A DNA stretch of 46,951 bases from Zygnema cylindricum (Eukaryota > Streptophyta > Zygnematophyceae > Zygnematales > Zygnemataceae), in NCBI GenBank assembly GCA_037447655.1, contig JBBHKE010003219.1, positions 1 to 46,951 on the forward strand. Reading direction: 5' to 3'. A program made the translations under genes and the position numbers. Position 1 is the first letter of the stretch. Each line of letters begins with the position of its first letter. Of the stretch, positions 1 through 12,554 are shown piece by piece. Under the pieces are notes generated by a model that was given only the letters and a program-made list of their open reading frames with translations, had not been told where the DNA came from and searched no databases.

Positions 1-310
1 GGAGAGGGAGAGGGAGGGAATGGGGTAAGAATTCGGGAGGGAGGGAAAGAATATGGGTGGGTGGGTGTGTAGGAGGGAGGGAAGCTTGGTGTGGAGACAT
101 GAAGGGATGATGAGTAGGAGGAAGCGGAGAGAAGGAAGATGTGGCTCTAGGAGAGGGGGAGGAAGAGAGGTACGGATTGAGGATGGATAGGATAAAGGGG
201 ATGGAAGGAAGATAGGTGCGAAGTGGAGGGAGGTTTGGTGGGAGGGAAAGATGGAAAAATTTGGTGAGAGGAGAGGGAGAGAGGGAGGTTTGGTGGGAGA
301 GAATAGAGAG
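1..310. repeat. GA-rich low-complexity tract at window edge
   Basis: The plus strand is almost entirely G and A in GGGA/GAGAGG-type runs, broken by short mixed stretches. It resembles the polypurine tracts at 4735-4916 and 32525-35148. The open frame on the minus strand is a by-product of CT-only codons, which cannot form stops. It may be the end of a larger tract or intron outside the window. Confidence 0.85.
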
Positions 311-2345
311 GCTGTTTAATCAGACATATCTTCTGGTTTCCCACTTTTTCCTATTTTTTGTCTTAGACTAAAACCATTTAATGTGTGAGATAAAACGTTT
401 TCTTTAACTTTATGTAAACTTTTTGTAATTTTTGTTAAAAAATTTAAAAGTTTTAGTTTTTTTCTAATTGTAGCCAATTGGACAAAAATCTTCGAATCGT
501 TAACAAAATGAAAACTTTTTTTTGCGTCTTTTGATTTCTTGTAATAATATTTTAATGTATTACAATTTTATTTATGATTCTGATTTAATTTTTTTGTTTA
601 GTTTAGTTTATAGTTTGAATAATTTCCGGTTATCACATGTTTTTTTTTTTTTTTTTTTTTTTTTTTTTCTTTTTCTTTTCCTCGCTTTATTTTTTTTTTT
701 TTTTTTTCCAAAATTTTATTTGTTTTTTTTTTTTTTCATGTATTGATCACAGTCTCTCTACATTTAGTAGGAGACGTTTTACGGCTTATGAAACATTAAT
801 TTTGTTTTTTTATTTTTTCTACTTTTTTTAGTTGGGCAAAGGGAATTACGAAGGGCAAATTTTCTAGGTTTCAGCTCAAACAAGAAACGTAATAAAAAAA
901 AAAACAAAGAGTTTTTTTTTTTTTTGAGCTTTTAGTTAATACATCGTGTTTTTTTGTGGTTTTTTTAGTAAAGCTTATTTTATGTACATTTTTTTATGAT
1001 TTTTTTTTCAAACCAAACCAAAATTTCTTTAAATTATGTTGATTAGTGAAGCTTGAAAAAAAAAAGTTATCGAATGATTTGAAAACAATAAATAAAAAAT
1101 GTAAAACGGTGTTTGTGCCTCGAGATTTTGTCTATAGTACCGTACAAGTTTCATTCTAAAAGTAAGAAAAATGATAAAAGATAAAAGAGAAGAATAAAAT
1201 TGGTCAAACTTTTACTTTTAAGAAAAACTTTTGGTGGATTATCAAGTGTCTACAGTCGCCTTTTTTTTTTTTTTGTGTTTTGGTTATTGTGAAGTGGAGA
1301 AAAATACAAGATTTATACCTGATAGGCGTGTGGCCATCCTTGTAGCTAAGGAACCGAACCTAGCACCGAACGTAGGCCCTCGGTCCATGCTCAGTTCGGT
1401 TTTTGAATCGCACAGCCAATCAGTCGCCTCGGAGAAGAAACTGAGTATTTTACTCTACCAGTGGACTACCTGGACGCTTTTAACTTATTATGCACAGTAT
1501 TACTTCTATTTTACAGAGAGTGATTCATATAAAGGTCAGCTATATTTTTTCAGATTAATAAAATGAAAGTTTTGAAATATTTATTCTCACAAGCTTCCAA
1601 AAAACGTTAAGCAAAGGAGTGCTCATCGTTGGGAAATGTACTAGATGCCAAAATGTTGCCTAGGAGTGGAGTATAGCACTGACTGGCCAAAAAAATTCTC
1701 CTCCGTAAAATCTCGAAATTTCTCTGTATAGTGGGAAACACGAAAGAATAAATAGGATCCCATCGGTAAAACACGGAGTTGAAAAAGGGATAATGACTAC
1801 TGTAGAACTTGTAGTTATTTGTATCTTCGAGCGTCAATTTCACAAAAAAAAAATGTTTTACGTGTATTTTTTAAAATGATTCTTTCCCCGTTTTGGGATA
1901 CTATGGCGTAATTCAGATATATATTTGGGAACATTGCCTTTGAAACAATTATCTCAAATTGAGCCACACAAAACATACCTCGTACCTGATTTTGAAAAAT
2001 CCTCTGTGATATACACAACAATGCAAAAAGACTTCCCTAAAAGAATATATAAAAAAAAATAGACCAAAGAAAAACAGCGATGGGCTATTCGACATTGTCG
2101 GATTCCAGAATTTTAACTTTGTCCTTTGTACGAAAAAGGTGTACAAGATCTACCACATGATACTACATTTTAAGATTTTCCTATTTTTTTTTAATCCTAA
2201 TTTGACCATATACAAGAAGAGTCTCAAATGTACACTGCGTTAAATTTTTATGAGGTAAGGAACAACTGGTCGTATGTAAAATGGCACAGACCATTTTTTT
2301 GACCTTTATCTACTCTTGCCTTTCTTCAATTTGAAAACCCTTGAT
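311..2345. other. AT-rich spacer, no gene recognised
   Basis: Long T-runs (for example 640-740) and A/T-rich DNA fill most of this stretch. A somewhat GC-richer island lies at about 1310-1460 but matches no family I know and shows no clear exon structure. The stretch would include the 3' flank of the minus-strand HAD gene that ends at 2346. Confidence 0.6.
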
Positions 2346-5300
2346 TCAAAAAAGAGTGTCATTTCTGGTCCTACGTTTGGGCGGCTTCTTGTCCTCTACC
2401 TGTTTCTGCAAATCCATGAATTCCAAACCTCGGGCGGCAAATAAACGGCGCAGATTGATTACCGATAATTCAGTGTATTTGCTCACTGTCAAATCAGCTT
2501 GCTTCAGTTCATACCTGGGCCACATAAATATGGAAAAACCAAAAAAAGAGAGAAAAAGAAACAGGAAAAAATGGGAAAAAATTAAACAACATGATGAAGT
2601 ATGAACGGCCTTGCAACAAGAGACTATTGTTGTATGTAGCGATGTTATTGGATATGCTTTTATTTTTTGTTTGTTGTTTTTTGTTTTTAGACTAAAGCAT
2701 GTTTATGATGCGATGCTGCTAAACACCCTAATGAAAAAATGATTCAAGTATTGGATATTGCATGTACCGGACAAAGTAACAAAATAATATTAAAACAATA
2801 TAATAACATGCTGCCATAATACCGTAAAACCATACTATTATGATAACATGATAACAACAGAAGAACATAACAACATAACAACATAACAACATAACAGGAC
2901 AACACAGCAGTAACTTTAAGATAATGATAACAATGATATAACAATAATAGTAATATTTATAGCATCATAGAGCACAAAAAAAGTCCACTACACAGTAAAC
3001 CAATAAACAAAGAAGAGACATTTGCTTACGCCGGGTGTGTCCCGATGAGAGCGATGGCCTTCATGGAACAGTTGTGGGCGGCGGCCACTCCTCGAGGATC
3101 GTCTTCAAACACCACACACTTGGCCGGGGGCCGGTCCAACTAACAACCCATTAATTTGACAAGAACCCCATTACTTTCATAGAAAAATATACTCAAATTT
3201 ATGTTCAAATCATGAGGGACAGAGCCCATCGAAAAGACTGATTTTTTGTTGAATTTTATGTTTGAAAAAGAAAAGCTTAATCAAGTCTCCTTTCAAAAAA
3301 ATAAATTCCTAAGCGATTGAATCTCCAATCCGATAAGATTTCCTATTTTTTTTACCTTTTTAACTTGGTCGACATTCCCATCTGATAAACACTATACAGA
3401 AAACTGATCCGGCAAAATGTTTGCTAAATCCTCTTGAGTTATAAGGGCTCTCTTAAGATTTTTTAGATTTTAAAAGGTAAAACGTTTAGAGGAATACCTT
3501 CACTGCAGCAGAAAGAAATCGATGAGCCATGGACTCCATGCCATCTTCTTCCGTGACAAATGCCTGAACATATAAACAGAGACATCATAAATGTATCTTA
3601 AATATCGCATGAATCGATAAGAAAAGACAAACGTGCTACTTAGAAAGTCAACTTTAGAGCTGCTAACAACAATGGCATGAAAATGTGAGCTGCAAAAAAA
3701 AAAAAAAATAACAAGAATCACTGAAGAGGAAAAAAGGGGCAAGCAGTTTAACCAAACAACACAAAAGAAATACATTTTACTTAGGGACGAATTCAATGCA
3801 CACAGGATTGCAATGCATTTAAAGAAAATAAATTCAGTCAAAACAGTAGTGAACATTAACATCAATACAAATCACAGAGTACATTTCACATAAGCTCATG
3901 TTTTGTCATACATGAATTCACCTAAGTCAACTGCAAAGCATTTAGAAAGTACTTAGTTAATAAACAGTATGTGCCACAATAATAATGGTGAATGCTGTGC
4001 AAGAAATTGTTAAAATTTGAGGTGATGGTGGAACCAGGTTCATAACTGCATAAAAGAAAATGATTTTTCCCACCAGTTCAGGTCTTTGTTTGACAAGCTT
4101 TTTTCTCTCATTGCCTCTAATGGCCTTAATATTTACATAGGCAAAAATAGCTACTAAAAGAAGTACATTTGTCCACTGGTTCGAGGCTTTTGCTTTCTCC
4201 TTCATCAAAAAAAACCGACAGAGTCCTTATTCCACAGTTTCAGGCTTTCTTTTCAACATTTTTTTTCTTTCATTGCTTGTTATGAAGTTTAAATACACTT
4301 ACACCAAAATCACAACCCACATATTCGACCAACCGAGGTTTCCGTTTGACATTTTCTCTTACCATTTCCACTGATAGCCTTCAGAAACACTTAAAAAAAA
4401 ATAGCGACTAAGTCCCATACTCTTTTCATTTCCAATGATAGCCCTTCAAAAACACTTATCAAAAAATAGTGACTAAGTCCAGTACTCTTTTTATTTCCAC
4501 TGGTAGCCCTTCAGAAATACTTACACAAAAATAGCGACTAAGTCCCATACGATTGAGTGCCGCAAGGAGACTAATTCTATCCATGGAGGACGCGACAGCA
4601 CACGGGACTCTCTCCCTATGCATTGCCTGGAGCCACTCCTTAGCTCCTTCCACTGGCGCCTTAACCTGAACCCCAGTTAAAAACTTATTAATTCATCTGT
4701 GTCTTCTTCATAAATAGAAGACGGTTTTCACGACTGGGAGAGGGAGAAAGAGAAGGAGAGAGAGGGGGAGAGGGAGAGGAGAGCGGAAAGGAGAGGGAGG
4801 GGGAGGGGGAGGGAGTGGAAGAGAAGTTGCTAGTAAGAAAGAGAGGGAGGGAGAGGGAGGGGGAGGGGGAGGGGGAGGGGGAGCAGGAGGGGGAGAGGGA
4901 GGGAGAGGGGAAGGGGCTTCAGCTAATGATGATCCGGGATGCTGTTGCTGACTTGTACTTGGTGAAAAATCAAAAATAAAATCCCCAAGCCATGGATTTA
5001 TGATCCTATAAAAGCTGTTAAAAACTACCACTTCTATACATACAACTTTCTAAAGCTTGAAAACGGTAGCAACAAAAAGAATGTAAAAGAAAAAGCTTAA
5101 ATTGCCGATTTTGTAGCACCTGGGAAAACAGTGGGCAGTATATCTCAGTCAGACGTTTTGCTAATCGAGAGACCTCACTCTCACTTCGAGTCCACGCCAA
5201 AACCTGAAAAAACAGTACAGAATACGAGCATTAAAAAATCTCTCACTGAAATTAATTTGGACAAGACTACTTTTAGGTGACAATTCCATAGAGCGTGGAC

Positions 5301-8300
5301 CGCAGTTATTACTAAAAACAAATTATTTGAGAACAAAGAGTCCATCAGAACTCTGTGCTTCTATATATTAAGTGATGTAAGCCATGACCATTTCATACTC
5401 ATAATGTTGACTCTGACAGACTAAAAAATTTAGAGGTGAAGTGACAATTCAGATTCGACATGTTCACAAAAAAAATGGTTTCTTGAAACAAAACCTCATA
5501 TGCAAGCATTCACAAAAGCCCTAAGTAGTGTCCATAATATTGCCCTACTAATCAGAGTAAAAGGCAAGGATAAGAGGCAATGTGAATGTTGAAAGTAAAT
5601 CTGTTAACAAGTGAATCTAGTTAAGAAGGTGATATGAATGCAAAGGAATCATGCAGAAGTCCATTAGTCCATTGCTCCACATTTTGAAATGTGATAAACG
5701 TTACCAAATATTCCAGCTAAAACTTCTAGCAAAATATAATTGCAATAGTAAGATTCAATCAGTAATTTTGAGATGAGAAATGCGAAACATTTTTTCTCAA
5801 GAGAATCTCAAGAGAAAAGGACACAAGAATGTGTAACTAAACACGATATTGCAAACTCGTACAAAAATTTTAGATCCTGTTTTTTGTGATGTAGATGTGG
5901 CACTAATATATTAAGAATTAATGCTGCATGAGTCCGTAAGGATCAATTACATATACTTCCCAACAAATACAAAACTTTCAACAAAAAAATGTGTAAACAA
6001 AACACCTCATGGATAGCTCTCAACTCCAACACTAAGTTCAAAAAGGCTATAATATTAATGTCCGCCGACTAAAAAGCGTGTAAACAAAATACCTGACGGA
6101 TAGCTCTCTCAACTCCAACTCCTTGGATGTGCTTCTGTGATGCCTCCACCTCAGAAGGATTTCGATCTGCAAGTTCTTCCCAACTCCTTGCATTGTGTTA
6201 CTAAAAAAAAAAACAATAACACTAATAACAACACAAACAATAACACACGATTATAATAATATCGCAAAGAAGCACGAACATTGGTTCACCTGCAACTTGA
6301 TATTTGATAAAACCTCACATTGGTCAATCTTAGAATTTATCAGAGGTGTTCTCTCACCAAAAAAATCCAGGAATGTAATGTTAGAAGAGTAGTCTTTGAT
6401 AGAAGTTAATGTTTCTGTTCAATGTTTTTAAATAGCGAAATTCTGAATTCTGTCATCTAGAATTTCGCTATTCAGAATTCTGCAGTCTGTGCAGTCTGTC
6501 CTAGCATCTAGGATTTCAGTATTTCGGTCTTTCTCTGTTTTACAATCAATGTGTTTTCACGTAATAAGATTCGGGTCAAGATCTGGTTATAAATCTTGAC
6601 CTTGGCTCTTGACCAAAAGGTCAAGTGCCCCTTCAAAATAGGAAAGTACGTTTCAGTTTTTGAGAGGGTACTCTCGAGATAGTTTCTCTATTTTAGCTTG
6701 TCTTTTCTTTCTGTTTTGTATCAGTTTTGAAATCATTAATCAAAACAGAGCATTCTATCTGTTCCCATTCTTTCCACTCTATTTGCTACTATGGCTTCAC
6801 CTTTCACATGTAAGATGGCCTAATAAGCAACAACAATGAAAATGGTAATGGTTACATCCATGCAATTTAAAAATGAGGGGGTCGCAAACCTTCTTCTAAA
6901 GCGAGCCGTTTCCATGCCTCCAGCTTTAAAGCTCGAGTATCTACCTGTCCAATTTAAAAAAAAGAAAAAAGAAAAAGAGTCGCCAGACAAATGTCAAGTT
7001 GATAACAAAGATGTGCAAGCGTCCAGAAAAAAAATATCCAGCATCAGCTTTACACTGACTCATGATCTATAGAAGGGAAATTTAATTTAGCTGTATTTAC
7101 ACCATTGATTTATAGATTTAATCCAGAAATACAATGGACCACACTGAGGTTACGTGTCCTTAAAAAAGGTGTAAATGGCTGGTTTATCACGATTCATTAA
7201 TACCCATAATATTCTGTACATGTTAACTGGTCAGAAATGGCAATAAATATTGCAGTCCAATAAGTACCAATAAGTACAAAAAAATTGCGACAAAAGATAA
7301 AATGATGATAACCAACATTTAATTTCATACCTTTCTTCCAAGGTACACTACACCCAACATTGTCATCAAAGCTAAATACACTATCCGGCTTTGACACAAA
7401 ATCATAAAAAACTACAATACTACAAATTAAAGGGGTGAATTGCAGTCCGTCAGGTCACCCAATTCTCAATTAGCATTATTAACTTCTATTCTGCAATAAG
7501 ACATAGTTTTCTTACTTGCGATGAGAGAGTAGTGGTCAAGCTCTGTGATTCTGTACCGCTAAAGATACACCTAAATAGTAGAAAAAAAAAATTGCAAGAT
7601 GTTTGACTGAAATGTGGAAAATTTGTGTTATGTCAACTTGATTGTGTCATTTACCATTATTAGACCAACAAAACATAGAAAATTTCTCATAAATTACTCA
7701 GTCGTTACAACAAATTCCATATCAACTGATTGTTTGCAAAACATCGCCAATATGGCTGGGGACATATAACTGTCTGAACAACGTCTATCTGTAATCCACT
7801 TTTTAGCATAAAAGTCACAAATTGTATCACTACCACAGATGTCGAAAGATCTGAAATAAAGGGAGAAATCATAATTAAAGTTGAAAATTTATAAGTCGCA
7901 TCATACCAGCACATTATCAAGAGAATAAATAAGCCCAAAAGCCTCGTCTGGTCGCATAGCAAAGCGTATTCTTTGTAAACCTCTTTCCTTCATCCTGTCA
8001 TTCAAAAAATCCTGCCACCCAACCTTCCAAAAATTGCCTTTTTGAGAAAACTATGTGGTTATAAAAATTAGCCCAAATTGACTAAACGGACGAAAAAAGT
8101 ACCAGCCCATCTGGATGATAGAAGTCCATGTATATTCTTGTTGAAAAATAACAGCACCCATATGCAGGAATAGGAAATGGCCTCCAATTCACAGCATGTT
8201 TATGAATATGTATCAAACGACGAAACAGATCAAGGGTAGTTAAACAAAAAAAAGAAACTCTATAGCAGTTGAAACGTTAGCGAAAAATTACATAATCCTA

Positions 8301-10638
8301 AGTTGGTTGAATTACGCACTAGTACTAAAATGCATAATTCTAAATGTCTTGCCTTAATCCCCAAACAGTGCTATGATTTTGTGGAATACCTTGTCTGACC
8401 TTGTTTGATTTTCCAGAATATTTATATATTTGCTTTTCTAGAATGCATCCCAGGCTTGAACAGATAAAGACTCGAGCTCTGGCACAGCAACTCACCACAT
8501 CCACATGCAGAGGCCCTCTTGGACGGAAAGTGGCAAAGCCTTCTCCATGCTCCGCTCCAATGGCCTGCGTGGCCCTGAACCGGAATCACGCTAGGGCTCT
8601 TCATTCAGCATGATCATCATCATCATCATCACCACCATCATCATCATCACCACCATCATCATCACCACCACCATCATCATCATCATCACCACCACCATCA
8701 TCGTCATAATCATCATCATCAACAACATCATCATCATCATCATCACCATCATCGTCGTCATCATCAACATCAACATCATAGCCGTCATCATCGTCACCAT
8801 CGCTGTCATCATCGTCACCATCACCATCGTCATCTTGCTCATCCTCATCCTGCTCATCCTCATCCTGCTCATCCTCATCCTTAGCACCCTCATCCTCATC
8901 ATCCTCATCCTCACGATCCTCATCATCATCCTCATCCTCACAATCCTCATCATCATCATCGTCTTCATCATCATCCTCATCATCCTCATCATCCTCATAT
9001 CCTCGTCCTCATCCCCATCCCCATCCCCATCTTTAAACTCATCCACATCCTCATCCTCATCCATCCCCATCCTCAAATTTTAGTGTGGATCAGAAACAGG
9101 CCAACGAATAATTCACCTCAATATAGGATCTGATCTAAACAGGACGTGGAGGAAAACGGAGAGTCCTGGACCATGACTAGCAAAAGGCACAAACAAAAAG
9201 CAGAAACATGTTTGTTCCTACGATTCTTTTACTACAGCGTCAAAAGACACAAACTTTATCAAACGACGCAGAATGACTCAATAGGCCAAGAAGGGAAGAC
9301 CAAATTCATGGAAAACTGAGTACAGTATTAAAAGAAAGTACTTCGAAAGAAAATCCTTCAAAATGAAATAGTTCGCAACTGAAAAGGAATTGAACTGTAC
9401 ATGAGCTGCCATCATCACCTTGTTTTAAACAAATTGAAGGGTTTTTTTAGGTACCTCTTCTTCAAAAAGTGGACCGCCACCCTTTACTTCACATGTGATA
9501 TTACGTGCTATCCCTTGTTTTTTTGTTTTGTAGTGAAAATCGCTTGTAGTCGATAAATTGGAAGTGTGCATTGGTGAAATTAGCTGCAGAACAGAAAAAT
9601 AAGCAAATAACTAAATAAACATTTAAAAAAAAAAGAATGTTGAAAGGAAAATAAGCAACAACCAGCATTTAACCTTAAATGTTGATTGTTATGAACATCT
9701 AATAGAGTTAATGCAAAAAAAAAAAAAATGCTTTCCACAAAGGTGATAAGAATAAGAAGGTAAACCAAGCATTCATAAATTTCTTTTACTAAATCACTTA
9801 TAATTTCCTGTCGAAACTAGACAATTGGATATGTTTGTTCAATAATATGACTGCTTTAAAAAAGTCACACACGTCTTGTTATTTTACAGGATCGTCTGCA
9901 AACAAAAAACCTAGAATATTTTTTCTTCGCGTCATAGATTCTTAAAAAAGACATCATAACTTGGACATAATTACTTATGAGGGATCTAATATCGAACTCC
10001 TTAAAACCAACGTTAATTGTGTTAATTGACACTTCACTTAACACAATTAACATGTTAACCCAAATGTCACATTCATCAGGATTCCAGGAAATGTCATCAG
10101 CAATGCCAATAAGAAAAAGAAAAAAAAACAATCAACAAAAAAAAACAATTTAGCATCAGCATCAGAGCTTTAAAATACAACAATTCATCAACTTATTTTC
10201 GGAATTTTCAAAATTAATAAATTTTCTTACCACCGAACCATTATTTCTGTCAGAAACAGCCGTCACTGTCCTTCTCCTCCATTTCATAACGTCAACTTTA
10301 GTCATGTGATGGACACTAAAAGATGACTGCTTACAAAACCCTAATGGAACTTTGGAATCGTCCGAGCATAAATCACACAGCATTAATTTGCTTTTTCCAT
10401 GTCCAAAAAAAGAAGATTTCCTACAAGTTACAGAAACCGCAGAGCAAATTTGATAGTTCTTAAAACAAGGCTCTTTAAAAGATGAAGCAAAGGTATGAAA
10501 TGAATTGCCATCCATATAATCTGTACTTCGAAGGGAAGTGTAAGACGCAGACTCCATGGCCGAAGAAAGTGAGAGGGATTGGCTGTAGCAAGCCATGGCT
10601 TCTGCAAGCAAGAAAGATAGACAAGAGTGAGATTCCAA
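2346..10638 (-). CDS. HAD-superfamily (subfamily IA-like) protein, plastid-targeted leader, probable pseudoenzyme
   Basis: Eleven exons on the minus strand fit one frame with consistent phases: 10231-10638, 9455-9583, 8496-8564, 7907-8011, 6890-6944, 6093-6175, 5120-5203, 4525-4665, 3498-3563, 3030-3139 and 2346-2514. Together they encode 472 residues; a start at 10596 would remove 14. The Ser-rich first exon suggests a plastid transit peptide. Recognisable HAD parts are the motif I region YSLDNVLVDTR (residues 231-241, across an exon junction), motif II CAVASS (333-338) and the motif IV region KCVVFEDDPRG (387-397), followed by an AAHNC segment. The canonical nucleophile Asp of motif I (DxD) is Ser232, and no motif III Lys lies at the expected place (AHRFLSAAVKL region), so ordinary phosphatase chemistry looks unlikely. 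From memory, plants have a conserved HAD family with the same Ser. The substrate is unknown. The acceptor of exon 6 (GGGAAG before AACTTG) is weak and was chosen by phase. Confidence 0.85.
2820..2950. repeat. AT/AC-rich microsatellite (ATAACAACAT type)
   Basis: Irregular ATAACAACAT and ATAATAACA units lie inside the last intron of the HAD gene (2515-3029). Confidence 0.7.
4364..4558. repeat. 65-bp tandem repeat (3 units) overlapping a splice donor
   Basis: The shared word GACTAAGTCC recurs at 4406, 4471 and 4536, exactly 65 bases apart. The unit closest to the exon contains the 3' end of HAD exon 8 (4525-4665) and its donor TGT/GTAAGT. The two further units carry degraded donors on the minus strand, reading TTGATAAGTG and TTTTTAAGTG. 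Exon end and intron start were therefore duplicated together. Confidence 0.85.
4735..4916. repeat. GA-rich polypurine tract in HAD intron 7
   Basis: GGGAGG and GAGAGG runs on the plus strand. The minus-strand open frame rich in Pro and Ser is only the CT-rich complement of this tract. Confidence 0.85.
5988..6125. repeat. Two-copy repeat of an exon end and splice donor, offset about 89 bp
   Basis: 5990-6033 and 6079-6124 share GTGTAAACAAAA followed by a GGATAGCTCTC...AACTCCAAC segment. The second copy is the 3' end of HAD exon 6 (6093-6175) with its GT donor; the first lies in the downstream intron and is diverged. Confidence 0.75.
8610..9080. repeat. CAT/TCATCC trinucleotide and hexanucleotide satellite in HAD intron 2
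   Basis: About 470 bases of ATC/CAC units (8610-8800) grade into TCCTCATCC-type units (8830-9060). Both strands are open throughout (poly-Ile/Thr one way, poly-Met/Val the other), which follows from the composition. The tract lies in the intron between exons 9455-9583 and 8496-8564. Confidence 0.9.
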
Positions 10639-11024
10639 TAGTTAGTTTTAAATCGTTTTTAGCATCAATGTTTTTTCGCCACTTTAAACAGCATTTCTCC
10701 GTGCACTCCCCCTCAATTTCCGTTTGGAGGCGGCCAGTCGGAAGGAACGGTATGTCCCCATGTACTTGTAACTTAGCGAACTTACTTTGTCTTTTAGCGC
10801 GGATCCGCCGGACCCGGTTTTTTAAGTGTCCGTATGCGGAAGAACGAAATCGTAACTTACGTTTGTGACTATTGTATACGTCGACAATACCTGTGACGGT
10901 TGTCAACGTCTACAATCTGTGTTGTCGCACGTTATTTTTTGGAACTGCTTGAGACGTCGCATGTTTTACCGTGACATTGTAGACGTACCGCCCTTACAGC
11001 CTGTGCCGTTCCCACGGTTTGAAG
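10639..11024. promoter_or_regulatory. 5' flank of the HAD gene
   Basis: This stretch lies directly upstream of the minus-strand HAD start and is GC-richer than the surroundings, with CG dinucleotides in the CGTCGAC/CGGACG style. I saw no convincing TATA box or conserved element. Open frames on both strands here show no family resemblance. Confidence 0.35.
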
Positions 11025-11300
11025 CATAGTTCAAAAGTAGGTGAAAGTAGGCCCATACAATATGCCTATTGTATGCAAAACATACAATATGACCTTAAGA
11101 CCCATATTGTATTCGGACCTATTCGGACCAATTAAAACATTCGGACCAAAATGTTTTATTTACACCGTCAGATTCGGACGATCGGACGGTCGCTGATCAA
11201 AGTAGCGATCTAAGAAGATCACATGAAAAGCCCATAACACAACTTACGATAAAGGCGCCGACCAAAGGCCTACCATAAAAACGCCTACTTTTGAACTATG
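11025..11300. mobile_element. Short TIR element (276 bp) with 8-bp target duplication
   Basis: Left end CATAGTTCAAAAGTAGG and right end CCTACTTTTGAACTATG are 17-base perfect inverted repeats. They are flanked by the direct repeat GTTTGAAG at 11017-11024 and 11301-11308. There is no coding capacity, so it is a non-autonomous DNA transposon (MITE). An 8-bp duplication suits hAT-type transposition, but the family is not established. Confidence 0.85.
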
Positions 11301-12400
11301 GTTTGAAGAAGATGCGCTTTGCCTTTGCGTCTCCTGTCCGGTCGACGTGAAATGGCATCGGAATTTTAATACCCCTGCAAAAAAAAAATCCGTACCGGGC
11401 GAAAACGAACAAAGCAAAACAAATTGTGTACTTTTCGTCATCGTATTGGACGCAAACGGACAGAACATAGCGAATTATGTACTTTTCTTTGTCGTTGGAA
11501 ATTGTTTGAAATTTTTTGAACATTACGGCACGTGCGAACATGTGTTTCTATTTGTTTATCGAAAATACCTAGTTTTAAAACACATCGCCGATGTGTTTTA
11601 AAGATAAGTTTGAAGATGACGTTTTTTGTCGTGGTCGTGGGTCGAAAAACACAAGACGACAAATTTTCGTACATCTTAAGTTTGAGGGTGACGCAAATTG
11701 TACTCTACAACTTTGCGATTCCTTCGTACGGTTGCAACTTAGGCAGTACAACGCTAAGTTTTACAGGAAACAACAGAAAAAAAACCCTTACTTATGCACA
11801 TGGGGACATACCCTAAGATCCTTAACTTGCCACCGGGATTAATAATCCGACAAGTGTGCACAGAGAAAATATGATTATAAGTGGCGAAAAAAACATTGAC
11901 ACGAATAATTAGTGTTGTGTATCGGTAAGGATTTGCCGATAACCGATATAGACCTTTTTTCGGGTACCCAATTATCGATATATTGGTACGATATATCGTT
12001 ATCGGTGTTATCGCCAATAAATAACCGATATTTATCGGTTATTATCGACGATATCACCGATATCGATAACTATCGGCGATAACTGTACGTACCGTACAAA
12101 AAAATGTACGCCAATACACTCAACTATACGTGTTATTCCTCGGACGTGCAGCGGATCCCCTTTCCCCCGATTTCGGTAAAAAATCGCGATTTTCTTTTGA
12201 TTATTTTTAAGTTAAGGGGGTTTTACTTGGGTTCCACGCTCCCATACCCTTCCTGAATGTCCTTTTGAGTGTACCTTTTTACTTTAATGCCTTTTCAGTC
12301 CATTTTACAAACGATTTGAAATAAGGTCGGGCAAAATAAATGCATAAGTTCAATTTTGGACGATCATGAGCTATTGTCGCAGATTCCGTATACATTACAT

Positions 12401-12434
12401 TGCGGTACATGGCGGTACATGGCGGTACATGGCG
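12401..12434. repeat. 10-bp tandem repeat (GGCGGTACAT, about 3 units)
   Basis: Three consecutive GCGGTACATG-type units are directly readable. Confidence 0.85.
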
Positions 12435-12554
12435 TTATTTATGACATATTTGATATTTTTTGGTCATATTTTTAGTCCAGCTTAGAGGCATTAACATACA
12501 AGTCTTTGATGCCTCAGTTCACCATCATACATAATCAATTAAATGTCATAATGT

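Noticed and set aside
1231-1566. 111-codon plus-strand open frame near a GC-richer island
   Set aside because: It begins in AT-rich DNA with a Phe run, resembles no family, and has no clear splice sites.
8591-9083. Open frames of about 160 codons on both strands (poly-Ile/Thr and poly-Met/Val)
   Set aside because: Produced by the CAT/TCATCC satellite in a HAD intron.
10475-12057. Several short overlapping open frames on both strands between the HAD gene and the transposons
   Set aside because: None resembles a known protein, they overlap each other in different frames, and some lie inside the MITE at 11025-11300 or the hAT end.
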